A stretch of 64,000 nt of DNA from Erythrocercus mccallii (lineage: Eukaryota > Chordata > Aves > Passeriformes > Dicruridae): contig VZRG01000442.1 of NCBI GenBank assembly GCA_013397435.1, positions 289,407 through 353,406 on the forward strand. The letters are read 5' to 3'. The notes beneath the pieces are model-generated. The model had not been told where the DNA came from, ran no database searches, and saw only the letters and a list, made by a program, of their open reading frames with translations. Position 1 is the first letter of the stretch. The number at the start of each line of letters is the position of its first letter. Both the position numbers and the translations under genes were made by a program. This document shows positions 38,901-49,800 of this stretch, piece after piece.

Positions 38901-41900
38901 TCTTTGCAAAAAAAAGAATATGTATATATAAAAACAAATGTATTGTAAGTATATATTGGCTCAATTAAGCTCATTGCTTTAGGAGCACAATATCTACCCT
39001 TTAGTCAACCGTGATATAATAATATGCTGCAAGTTATAAAAAAAAAAAAGTCAGTAAAGTCCAGGAGAGAAGGGCCTAAAGACAAGGAAGGAGTTTAATC
39101 AGATACATACACACAGCCTCATATCCTACACAGAGGTTAGAAATTCAAACACACCTTCAGCACTACATTTTACAGTTATGATCTTACCATTAAAAAACCC
39201 TACTGGATTAACCCTTAAACATGATATGTCCTAATAACAGGGAATTTATGCCCACTGAGAACACTAGCTCATACAATTGTCGTTCTCCATTTGTCCCCAT
39301 TAGATCAAAGCATGTGAGGAATTTCTGTACAGAATAAAGACATTTTTAAAATTCCTGGAAACTAAGTATTAGTTAGCTTTCTATCTAAGCAAGCCGTGCT
39401 CCTTTGCAACAAACAGGACATTACTGACAGAAGTCAGTCAACCTGAAGACACATACCCCAAACATGCCCCAAAATAAGCAGCCTTGGAGTACTTCCAAAC
39501 TTTCCCTGCCCAACAGAACAAAAACAGACAAGAAGAACACCCCTTAAATTTATTTCTACTTAAAATAAAGGGTTTTAAAAAAAAACCACTTAGTGTACTG
39601 AAAATGTGCAAAGAAACAAACATGTTACAATGGATTAATGCCTCACTCTACTGGAAACTAATAAAAAACAAGTAGAATTAACTGGATGGTCTCACAGCTC
39701 ATTTGATCACATCAGAACTGTGGATAAACTTAGAGCAATTTGTTTACTGTGCTCAAGGAAAGAATCAGAACTGAAATAAATGCAGGGGAAGAAAAACCAC
39801 AATTTAAAAGATATAGACCTTAAACACAGAGCTACCTAACACTAAAGCCTGCATGGGCAACCATTCCTCTACATATTTTCCTGCAAATGCTGTTTCCTAC
39901 TTTTTCAAGTAATTTGATATAGAACTGCATCTATATAAAAGATGTTTACATAATATTCTGAAACATAGGGATTTGAAGGTCATTTCTATTTGAGAGCACT
40001 GAAGAACCTTCTTTCACTGTAATCAATAAAAAGCATTTAATTGTTGGCTGCAGCTGTGTAACAGAAACAAAAGATGACATAAAATAAGCAGTAAAGTGTT
40101 ATCGTAAACAATGTCAGAAACTTATGTGTCAAGAATGCCACAATGTCTTCTACAATGGTGAAGCCCCATCAGTTCACATGGCTTAGCTGCAAGCAATGAA
40201 ACAACTCACATTTAAAATTAGGAATATGCCTAAGCACATTAAGTGGCCTTGACAAGCAAGATGTTCATTCTTTCCCAGAAAGAACTGAACAACTTGTTTT
40301 GCTTATGTCAGACCAGGAGGTATTCAAATTTTTATGACTGGAATAAAAAGAAGTTGATACCTTTTAGAATGTAGTTAGGAAAAAAATATATTTCTAATGG
40401 GTTATATAGTACTAAGGTTGAAAAGCAGTGAGCACCAAATTCTACTTTATAAAACAGCCAAAACAACAAAACTTGAGAAAGTTGATTACCAGCTCTTCAA
40501 CTGTCTGCTAAGAATAGGACCTATATGAATGCTTGTTTTTTAAGTATGTTTTAAAAACAAAATATAAGCAACTCACAGCTGAAAATGACTGTGATTTTGT
40601 TCAGGACCTATATAGAGATAAATAACAAAGAAGAGGTGCAGAAGCCTAGAGACAAGATTTTGTTTTCTTTTGTAACCAATATGCAAAAACAAACCTAGCT
40701 CAAAAAGGGGTTCTCTTTTCTTAAGAAAAACCATGAGAGAGATCAGCAGAAGGATAACACAGACAACCTCTTCACAACTGTCTTGAAAAATTGGTTCTAT
40801 GGTGATAGAACCATTTTCAATATCCAGAACAGATGCTGCACAACTGAGTAACAGAAGTATGAGACCAATGATGAGTCTAGTGTTTGACCATAACAGCAGT
40901 GCATAAACACCACACATTTCAGTTCTACTAGAGATGAAATGAGAACAACTTCATCTATCTTCCAAAGCCTTCTTCAGTAGGAAAAAAAAAAAACCAAAAA
41001 CCCAAACCAAACAACAACAATAAGCTGAACAAAACCAACCAAACAAAAATTTTACTAAAAGACAGTTTACATTTTTCCAACAAGAGCACAGATTTAATCA
41101 AGTCACTGACCTCACCACAGTATTGGTGGTGCCCTCCATCTTCCCTCACTTTAATCGTGACACATTTTGAGGTTTATTCTACTATTCTTTCAATATATCC
41201 TAAATAACATTGTTCTAGTTTCTTTTTAAAAGCAATTCAAATTGGAGCCATTAGAAAGCAAGTTTTCCCAGAAGCAAAACATCTCCAAAAGTTTCTCTTT
41301 ATGATTATAGTTCTCTTTCAAGTTCACCTTATCAGCCTTCGTTACCTCCCTTACACTCTTGCGTCAGCATGGCAACTCACACACAAGTAGACAAGAAAAA
41401 AGTGCTTGTAATTCTCAACAGTTTTTTCTGGTAAGCTCCAGTTGCTATAATTAGAAAAGTGCTTTTCTAAATCACAAATACAACTATCAATAGAGATAAA
41501 AATGAAAACTAGCATCAAATACATAGAACAAGCCAAATCTAAATGTTCCAGTTTCTTCCTGTTATCTCAAAATGTGCCCTGATTTAACCCTCAGAACAAA
41601 AACACAGTGGCTATTTCCATGGCAATGTTAGCATATAAGATACCTATGTAATATAAACAACAAAATCAAATCATCTTATTAACAAGTCACAGAACTAATT
41701 CTGTATAAGAATAGGGAATGCAATTGTGTTTTCACTTAAAGCCAAAGATAGGATTTTAGAAGCAAAGTAGCTTCTCAATCGTACAATAACTAACCTGACA
41801 CTTATATCCAGTCTAATGTCATTTCAAGCACCAAAGAAGACTGAAATCCTACAAAAATTTAAAACTCAGCTTCATATATAGAGACCTTACTTTCTCCACT

Positions 41901-42762
41901 TGCTGAATTAAACTTGCAGTATCAAATAAAAATAAGAACAATTAGTTCAGATCTCAATTCTTTTACTCTGCTTCATTTTTTAAACAAGTTATAGTTCTAG
42001 ATTACAAGTTCATAAAGTAGCCCTAAAAGATCTAAGTACTAGAACATGAAGCTTCTTAGTTCCCTTAAATATAGCAGCAGTCACATGGCTGTTATTAAGA
42101 CATTAGCTTTTCCATGGTAGAATGCCTCCTAAACCTTTCCCCCCAAAAATCAAGACTGTGGTTCAGTCTTACATGAAATACAGCAGATAACATCTCAGAC
42201 CCAGAACAGTCTGTATAAAAATACACGTCCACAAATGCAACCTCAGCTCAAACCCTCCACAAAACCAAACAGTGACACCTCAAAATTACTCTGCTGAAAA
42301 GCAAGAAAAAGTTATTTGCTGCTCAACAGGAGTCTGTGATCACTGTGAATAGCTGTTTATTAGCCTTTTCTTAAAATTAATAGACTACATAAACAAACCT
42401 TATTTACTTCTAGAAAGAATACTTTATTTAAAAAAGGCAGTTTAGGATGACAATCAGTTCTCAGGAGTAAATTTGTACTCTGCATTTTGTAAATAAACAT
42501 ACCAGTTCATACCAGTTCCCTGACCAGTTCCAATACATTCAGATTGCACTCTCTATAGTTATCGAGCAAATCTGTGGATGTTTGGCATAAACTCACAAAA
42601 TGTCAGTATCCAACTGACATGCACCAGTAGATATACCAGGCCCCAAGTTTTATTCCACTGATGGGAAAAATAAATTAATACACGCTAGTTTATATGATAC
42701 ATTCAAAACCAAGAACGCTTCACATGCAGCAGCTATCAGAACTCCCTGGTGTAAAATTTGTG
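8981..42762 (-). other. CDC42BPA: Presumed CDC42BPA intron 1, body
   Basis: About 34 kb of AT-rich DNA in which I recognise no exon, RNA gene or intact mobile element. Open frames are all short (under about 125 codons), overlap on both strands and show no family resemblance. I looked by eye for the second CDC42BPA exon (start of the kinase domain, GxGxxGEV loop) on the minus strand and did not find it. Minor features include an AATAAA-rich patch at about 9249-9297, a TA/TG/CA stretch at 14775-14848 and a short perfect palindrome at 11640-11655. Intronic status is inferred from the exon to the right. Confidence 0.6.
14775..14848. repeat. TA/TG/CA low-complexity stretch
   Basis: An alternating purine-pyrimidine run (TATATATATA, TGTGTGTATATATGTG, then TATACACAC...CACACATACATATATG). 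The TG part and the later CA part are partly complementary and could pair. Confidence 0.8.
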
Positions 42763-43445
42763 CTATTTTTCCTGCTGTTCAAATAGAGAAGCTGGAAAAA
42801 ACTGAGCTGAAAGCACTTCAACACTGAGTCCTTCAGAAAGGTGGGGGCAGAGTCCATGATTTCTGGCTGCCAGCCTTCCACTTCTGCCACTACTCAGCAA
42901 ATCTCTTGACTTTAAAACCACATATAACCTCTTTCTAATCAACCTTGCACTGTTTCTCCTTCTGGGGAGAGAGATACAAGAGGTCACCATTATATCAAAG
43001 CACAGAGTACCCTCAGTAACCCCACTGCACCAGAGCACTGGAGGGTACCTGACCTCTCTAAGAGCCTGATTTTGCCAACTCCCTGATCCCAAGAGGAATG
43101 CCAAAGACCACCAGTTTCACTAGGAAGGCTGGCCCTCAGAGGAGACACTCCCGGACGTGCTTGCAGGATAAAGACATCATTCACACAAACACTTCCACCG
43201 GTAGGTACAAGCAACTGCTGGCTCTTCCACCTCACAAACCCTCCTGAAAACATTCCCAGGGCAGAAGCCTGGGCAGCAGAGCTGAGAGCAGACAGAGGAC
43301 CATAGCAACTCAGCCCTGGAAACAGGAGCAACTGGTCTTCTCTGAAGCCCAAGAGTCCTGCTAAGGCACAGTTGGAGCATGAGAGTGGAAAAACAGCAGG
43401 AAAAACAGGCCAGCAAGAAACCTTATTCCAGTCCAGCCCTTCCAA
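42763..43445 (-). other. Unidentified GC-richer patch with overlapping open frames
   Basis: About 680 bp stands out from the surrounding AT-rich intron by higher GC. It carries minus-strand frames of 113, 151 and 79 codons that overlap in different phases. None resembles a protein I know, and the low-complexity Leu/Ser/Gly content does not look like a conserved domain. It lies on the CDC42BPA sense strand about 1.5 kb beyond the first exon. Possibilities are an old repeat, an internal CpG-poor promoter or an alternative exon; I cannot decide. Confidence 0.3.
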
Positions 43446-44388
43446 AACAGTGTATTATTTCCATCAGCAGATGGGAAAGCATATCACAGAAATCTTCAGG
43501 TACTGTCAGAGCCTTGCAATGATGCATTTACCCATCAAACAACCACCACTCAATGTACCAGCACCCAATACAACGGATCCTAAACACAATGTTGCTCTGA
43601 TTATCTAGATATGGTTAACTTGGTTATTATTATTATTATCATTATTTACACGGCATCAGCTGGCCAGATCCACTGCAGACTACACTAAGTAACTGCACAG
43701 AAAATACCCTTGAAGCCATCATAATTTCCCAGTCTTTCACAGCTTCTGTATGCCAGTGACAGTTTTAGAGGGAAGATTCTTTGGAAGTACTTTTAATTAT
43801 TATTTCCTCCTTAGCTAGAATGCATTAATTATACCCTGTTCCTCCAGATAATAAGAAAACAAAAAAACAGTGCAATATGAACACTACAAGAAACTTAATT
43901 ACTGACTCAGATGCCCTTTAGATGTCAGCATGACTACAGAGAGGAACAGGAAAATAAAACACGTATCAGCCTCAAGTTGTTAGATCAGTTATCAAAACAA
44001 TGTCTTTCCTCAGTGACTTCATTTTGAAGAGCTCAAACATCTAATTAGTCAAATGCCTGTTACCAGTTTCAAAAATATGCTTTTTTTAATAAAGGAGGCC
44101 TGCTGATGTATTTATTACAAAGCAAATGTGGTAAATGGTTCTGTATGCAAAAGCAGAAGTGCAGAATGACTTTGAAGTTTGAAGGTCAGATACAGTAACC
44201 ATTCTCATCAAGGTTCAATGTCAGAATGCATCTTCTGGTTTACATCTGAGTTTAGGAGGAGGAAGAAAGAGAATTAAAAAGAAAAAGAAAATAGAGTAAA
44301 TCAGTTCTGTGATAACTTAAGAAAAACTGGCACACTATCATTCACCTGCTTTCCTTTCAAAATCTACTAATACCCTATCTCCCACAAA
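43446..44388. other. Intronic sequence, nothing recognised
   Basis: AT-rich, with a short ATT repeat at about 43621-43650. I see no exon or repeat family. Confidence 0.5.
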
Positions 44389-44829
44389 ATGAAAAGTCTG
44401 CCAGGGATACGCAGAGTTTCATTCTGCTTTCCAACTTTGATTTTCCTGATGAAAAAACCAATCTATTTAAGTCAGCAACAATTTTATATTAAAGAACCGA
44501 ATGTCACCTTCTCCATATTCACAGATGTTTCAAACCCTCTTCATTTCAGAAAGCGGAAGGATTTTCTTTATTTTAAAGCAGTACAGATTCAACTGCAGAA
44601 GCAAATTAGAGGATTGTGCATTGATATTTTTTCCAAGCATCAGAGAATTTATCACTCATCATTCCATATTGGCAGCAACTTTAGGATACAAAACTCAACA
44701 GCTGGGCCTGAAGACAAACAAACACACTTCGAATGCAAGAGCCTCATCCATGTCAAAAAAGAAAAAAATATGAAGCATATTTTACAAGCATACCTCAAAG
44801 ACAAAAAACCAATACAGATTTCTTTTTAA
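44389..44829 (+). other. 146-codon open frame antisense in intron 1 (uncertain)
   Basis: This is the longest open frame in the intronic part outside the provirus. It begins MKSLPGIRRV and is rich in Lys, Phe and Gln, with no domain, signal or membrane segment that I recognise. It lies on the strand opposite CDC42BPA, about 160 bp downstream (in gene direction) of the first exon's splice donor. Its middle (44527-44640) is one half of a diverged direct duplication whose other copy, at 47099-47216, has a stop in the matching frame. That argues that the open frame is carried by a repeated non-coding sequence rather than by a gene. Confidence 0.2.
44527..44640 (+). repeat. Diverged direct duplication, copy A
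   Basis: It matches 47099-47216 in the same orientation. The best block, 44567-44630 against 47153-47216, has 11-12 mismatches over 64 positions by eye. Upstream both copies share a TTTCAAACCC start and an AGAAA...GGA(A)GGATT block, with a small insertion in copy B. Confidence 0.7.
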
Positions 44830-44986
44830 CACCACCACCACGTTTAAATACAGTGAAACTGACAACACTTCCCAGTAAAACACGGAGTTATAAACAATCC
44901 CCTCTCACACATAAATAACAGAGACATTATACAAAGCAGACAGCAACATGGATAGATGCACACAAAATAAACACATTCAAACTTAC

Positions 44987-45164
44987 CCCACTCCAGATAC
45001 TCAAGGATGTTCTTCTCTCTTCTCAGAGGGGAATTATTACATTCATCATAAAGGCAGATGAGTATATCCAGCAAGGTTTCCACACTGAAGCATTGCCCAT
45101 TAGTCTGTGTTGGCCCATCCAAAATAAACTGCTCCAACTGCTTCAAACGCACTTCTCCAGACAT
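44987..45164 (-). CDS. CDC42BPA: CDC42BPA (MRCK-alpha) first coding exon
   Basis: MRCK-alpha is a Cdc42-binding Ser/Thr kinase of the DMPK/ROCK group that phosphorylates myosin regulators and controls actomyosin and cell shape. This exon gives the first 59 residues plus one base. It begins MSGEVRLKQLEQFILDG and ends ...KNILEYLEW, which I recognise as the conserved N-terminus that caps and helps dimerise the kinase before the catalytic domain. The donor is TGGG|GTAAGT (44986 downwards), so the intron is in phase 1; the split codon starts with G, fitting the Ala that begins the next exon in known orthologues. ACC before the ATG gives A at -3. An in-frame ATG six codons upstream (45182) has a weaker context. 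The other exons are outside the window or unrecognised. Confidence 0.96.
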
Positions 45165-45620
45165 GGTTTTTTCAGTTTGCATTGGGGTTTCTTTTTTAAT
45201 GATTATTATTACTTAATCAGAAAAACAACAACAACAACAACAAAAAAACAACTTTTGAGGGTTTTGTTGTTTAAAAAGAAGTCAACAGTATTTTTCACAA
45301 GTGTCAAACTGTGGCAGTCCTTAATTGCCAGCCCACCTCGGTGCTCCCAGCCTGAAACTAAACCCTTGGAGTTTCAGACACACACATACAGTGTGGATAT
45401 CTGTGTATGCATGACATTTAAGAGAAGAAAATAGTTATCCTAAAAAAAAATTAATAGCCCTAGTAAGAAGTGGGGCAAAAACATATATGGGCATTCCTGA
45501 TGCTTTAACAATAATAATTGTACTTAAATTCAACCGAGACTACCTGACACCGATTTCACCGTGCGTGCACAGGCACACGCACTTATATATTTAAGGTCTT
45601 CTCCTTCATTCCCAATGCAG
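45165..45620 (-). other. CDC42BPA: CDC42BPA 5' untranslated / promoter-proximal sequence
   Basis: The sequence just upstream of the start codon is AT-rich and includes a CAA repeat at about 45224-45243 (GTT on the sense strand). No splice acceptor is obvious close to the start codon, so the 5' UTR may run uninterrupted towards the CpG island. A TATA-like TTATATATTTAA lies at 45593-45604. The exact transcription start cannot be read from the sequence. Confidence 0.5.
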
Positions 45621-46090
45621 ATCATGCAGCGCGATCCTGCGAGGAGACCCGCCGCAGCACCACGGGCTAAGAGTCCCTCCAGTTCCGCTTCCCAGGACGG
45701 ATGGGAAGGGAAAAACAGATGTATTTACGTATTTATATAAGCGAAAGGCAGCAGAAATGAGGGCGCACACCGGCGGGGAGGGAGGGAGGGATGTGGGGCC
45801 GCGCAGCCTCGCCGCCCTCCACCGCCTCCCGCGGCCCCGGCAGCGCCTCAGCGGCCGCCGCGGGGTGGGGCTCAGCCCCCCCTCCTCAGGGCGCAGCCAC
45901 GTCCTGCCCAGGGCAGCCTTTCCCTTCCTCCTTCTCCTTACCGAGTCTCCTTTTAAGGCTTTTCAGTTATTCAAAAAAACTAACGTCTTCATTGTCGCCC
46001 CCTTCTCCTCCGCTACGCCAAGGGGCGGCGGGCGGCACGCGCGCCCCGACACACCGGCAAAGGCGCTCCGAGCCCTGTCAAATCCTTCCC

Positions 46091-46149
46091 ATGGCTGCGG
46101 CGGCTGCTGCTGCTGCGGAGACGGCGCCCTCCTCCTCCTCCTCCACCCG
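46091..46149 (+). other. Candidate divergent first exon (polyalanine start, splice donor)
   Basis: On the plus strand CCC-ATG-GCT opens an Ala-rich start followed by Glu-Thr-Ala-Pro and a Ser run, and ends after 59 bases at a canonical donor CG|GTGAGT (GT at 46150-46151), phase 2. ATG followed by G is favourable. A fair acceptor (CTGATCTCTTTGCAG) lies at 47207-47221, and the frame would stay open for about 36 codons beyond it. I recognise no known gene. It could equally be a divergent non-coding RNA or chance in a CpG island. Confidence 0.25.
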
Positions 46150-46425
46150 GTGAGTGTCCTGGGGCGAAGGGAAAGCGCCGGCGTCTCCGCTCCGGCCGCA
46201 CGCTGCGGGCCGGGAGGCCCCGACGACGGCAGCGGCGGCGGTGGCTTCACTCCCGGCGGCGCGATGGTGTCCCAGCTTCGCCCCCCCGGGCAAAGGGCAT
46301 CCTTGGTCGGTGCGTGTGCGGGGTGTGTGTGTGTGTGCGTGGGGTGGCGGGGAGGGGTAGCGGCGGCGCCCTCCCTCCCCGGCTCGCTCCCTCCCTTCGC
46401 TTCCGCGCCCTCCTCTCCCCTGCCG

Positions 46426-46487
46426 CTCCCTCCCTCCCTTTTTCCTTCCCTCCCTCCCTCCTTCCCTCCCTCCTTCCCTCCCTCCCG
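46426..46487. repeat. TCCC/TTCC homopyrimidine tract
   Basis: A near-pure pyrimidine run of about 60 bases inside the CpG island, made of CCCT and CCTT units. The opposite strand has many GGG runs, so G-quadruplex or triplex structure is possible on the CDC42BPA sense strand. Confidence 0.85.
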
Positions 46488-46860
46488 CGGTCACAGGCGG
46501 CAGCCGCCGCCACCGAGCGCGCAGCAGCACAACATGGCGGCCGCGGCGGGGGGGAGCCGCCGCCGAGCGCCGCCGCAGCGCGGGGAGCCGAGCCCCGGGC
46601 CGCCGCTACTGATGGGATTGGGGGGAGGAGGGGATGCTGCAGCAGGGAATGCAGGGAGACGGGAGGGAGGGCGGGAGTGGGGAGGCCCCAGCGCAGCTCT
46701 CCGCGGGCTGTGGCCGCCCGGGCTGGGCTTCCCGGGCGGACCCGCCCGGCCGGCCGGGAATCCCTCCGGGCTTTGCCCCGAGCTGAGGTGAGAAGCCGCC
46801 GCCGTTGCCCGGCCCGGTTCCGCTCAGCCGCCTCCCCGGCAATAAGGCCTTTGATTAAAA

Positions 46861-49800
46861 ATCCTGGCCTGGTTATGGGCAAGGGGAGTAGCGCGTGCTT
46901 GCTCTTCCAAGGGGATCTGCCGAGCTCCAGGTGCGAACAGGGACTCTGGCTATACTCACACTTCGTGGCCTTAAAAACGTGACAGAAAATGCGTCGGCTC
47001 TTGGCGGTTCTGTCCCCGCCGGCGGAGTACCTCCCGTCATCGTGGAGCCTGCCGTGCCACCAGAGTACACGCCAGGGAAACAAGCTCCTTTCGCGGGTAT
47101 TTCAAACCCATATCCTTTAAGAGAAATGGAGGATTCTTGTTGATCAACGTGTTTTATTTTAAGGCGGTATAGACTCAACTGCAGAAACACATCAGAGGAT
47201 TTTGCACTGATCTCTTTGCAGGGCCGCCTGTGGGGTGGAAAAATGGCAGCTGCACACCGTGCAGTTCTCCTGGCCAAAGGTGTCAGGGATGCGCTCTGGT
47301 GCTCAGGGCATTGAATGCCATCTCTAAAGACAACGTGTAACTTCAGTTCGTCCTTCCCCAGAAGTCAGGTGAAAGGGGAGGAAGGCCGTACAGCCTCCAA
47401 AGGTCACTGGCTGTAGGTGAACTTAAGCATTCTCCTGAAGCCCACCAAGTCCTGCGTCTTCTGAAGTTCAAGGGAAGGAGAAAGCTCAGGCATCTAATTC
47501 CTCAGTTCAGTTCAGTAACCAACAGATGACCCTCAACTGGGTCAAGCATCTATATAACACTTTTTTTTTAAACTGGTCTTTTACCAGCTGATGCAAAACG
47601 TCAACAGTCTTACATACCCACTAAGATGTAATACACATTATGGTTAAAGTCCCATACGTTTGTTCAGAATCACTCAGCTGTATGTAAAGCCACTGGTGCA
47701 AAGCTAGAGAGGACAGTGACTCCCACCTTTTGCATGCAAAAGGGCAGAGCACACTCTTGGCGAATGAAGAAATGTGCAGAGAATTTAATTCTAAAAGCTT
47801 TTTGTGCAAAAACCCTCCAAGAATTGTTAGAAACCACTACAACTGTAAGTGATCTTGTGATGGGTAGAAGACAGGATTATATTGAGGATTCCTTCCTGTT
47901 GTGGGGTACACCCTTGGTATGACAAGAGCCCTGTACCAGTGTCTGGGGTGCTGCTGTCCTTGACTGCTACAGTCACAACAGTGCCCCTGTGGTAGGAGCC
48001 TGCTCCAAAGCTGTGGCACACAAGCAGTTTTACAGTGAGAGTAAGGCGTTTCCTGCTGGCTCTCCGCTGAACTTGTGAAAATTAGGATTGAAGCTGGGGG
48101 TGGGGGATGCCTGATGACAGCAATAAAAAGAAATTGCTAATGCAGGGGTAGGTGGCCCAGATCAGATAGCACTTCCTATAGGGGTTGGAGACACGTCATT
48201 CAAATTCATCCCAAGCATAGATTAACCATTAATAGGGTCGCAGAAGGAAAATGGAGAAGACTAAGCGTTAAAGGGATGTTAGCTCCTTGGACTTTGGCAC
48301 CGCTTGGTAGGGAAGGGAACTGAAGAACCAATGCCAGAGATATGATGGGTGTGGATATTTCGCTTATTTACTTAGGTTACTGTGTTTTTCTTAGCCAATC
48401 ATAAAATCTTCCCTTGTTTTAATTGTGGACTAAGTGTTTGCAAACACGAATACCCAGCAAAGGCAGTCACTTTCCCTATATTTCTGGTTTTAGAACTGTA
48501 CCCTTGTTTCTGCCAGCATTGCTTGACAGAAGTTTCACATCAAGCCAGTATTTTCAGTGTTCTTTTCAGCCTGAGTGAGGCTACCGGTAAAACCATATAC
48601 GCTGCAGCTGAACACAAAACCCAGGAATTTTTTGTTCTCTCCTTGTTTAATAGCCTGTCCAGAAATAAAAAAAGGCATCCACATAACAACTGGTGATACA
48701 CCCACTGGGCTTTAGTCAGCTGTCATGCCACAGAAGCTGCGAGGAACAGGTAACACCAACAATGACTGGTGGTACTTTTATTTGCTGGGGATTATCTGTG
48801 TACCAGATGAGTAGTTCTCAGTACACCCGTGGGATGGAAAAATATTTTCTCTGCCTTAAAAGAAAGACTTTAGTCCAGAATATTTAGAAAGCCAACAAAA
48901 TAATTTAGTGTAACACACAGAAATTCCTCCTCTCTTGTACATTCTGTCACTAAGACACCCTGTCCTAAAAATATACCCAAGTTGTGCAAATATACCCCAG
49001 TATCCTTCATAATAATCATGTGTTTGTTTCACCCTGTTCTGTTGTTTTAATAATATCACAATAATATTTTCTCCTTATTGCTTAGCTTTACAAATGTTTA
49101 CAGTACCTAAAACATAACTTATGATAATAAGGAATTTATATCTTACAGTAAGTTAAGCAAGCTGATAGCAGCAGAGGGAATAGTGTGGAATGAGGAGGAT
49201 ATGGTTGAAACAATGTAGTTTATATATTAATAACATATATGTTGAGCGTTTCAGTAGTTATTGTTGGTATAGTAAACAGCCTTTTCAGGGACGAAGGTTT
49301 GTTGTTTTTGGTGAAGTATTGTGGATATCTATTTTTGGTGTGCAAACCATTTCGAGAAAGTCCCCACATGCTTCCCAGCAGGTGAATAATCCTTGTGACA
49401 GGTAGATCTACTACATGTCCGGGGATAAATACTCAACAATGGCATTTATGCATTGACAAAATTTGCATCCAGGCTTTTCTGTTCTCTAAAACTTCACTTT
49501 GTAGACACACATTGTTTGTACTGATACAGTGTTTCCTCTCCCAAGCAAAATTTTGTAGTGTTCTGCAAAAACAATGCTGGCACCCAATTTAGAGGGTGTG
49601 TTTATAGACATGGGGTGATACTATTTGAAAAGGGGTCCTACAGCTGTTGCCTGAACTGTAGTAATAACTTAGGTTATTGGAAGAGATTGCAGGTAGCTGC
49701 AGATGGAGCACACAGTGGTTGCACTCTAGGAGGACACTGAAGACCCGCACATGTGAATCAAGCAACACTTGTTCTGTAATCTGTTTCACTTAAATCTTGC

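Larger units (their letters stand above)
45620..46860. promoter_or_regulatory. CDC42BPA: CpG-island promoter of CDC42BPA
   Basis: About 1.2 kb of very GC- and CpG-rich sequence sits directly upstream of the CDC42BPA start on the minus strand, in sharp contrast to its AT-rich surroundings. It contains GC boxes, a YY1-like CAACATGGCGGCC (46530-46542), a GGGGAGGGAGGGAGGG run (45775-45790), a TCCC/TTCC tract (46426-46487) and a G4-type GGGAGGGAGGGCGGG (46661-46675). Such islands usually drive dispersed and often divergent transcription. Large open frames here (up to 344 codons on plus and 278 on minus) are products of low stop-codon density and I do not count them as genes. Confidence 0.85.

Noticed and set aside
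8981..44986. Second CDC42BPA exon (kinase domain start)
   Set aside because: I looked for the glycine-loop segment on the minus strand and did not find it, so I claim only the first exon.
46534..46788. Plus-strand ATGGCGGCCGCGG start with an Ala/Arg-rich frame
   Set aside because: CAACATGGCGGCC is a common YY1-type promoter element. The frame is low complexity and ends soon after, so I treat it as a regulatory site.
45757..46791. 344-codon plus-strand open frame in the CpG island
   Set aside because: High GC removes stop codons. The product is low-complexity Pro/Gly/Ala/Ser/Arg, runs through promoter tracts (TCCC repeats) and has no domain.
46247..47083. 278-codon minus-strand open frame over the CpG island
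   Set aside because: Same GC effect on the other strand, with an Arg/Gly/Glu-rich composition and no family resemblance. It overlaps the plus frames.
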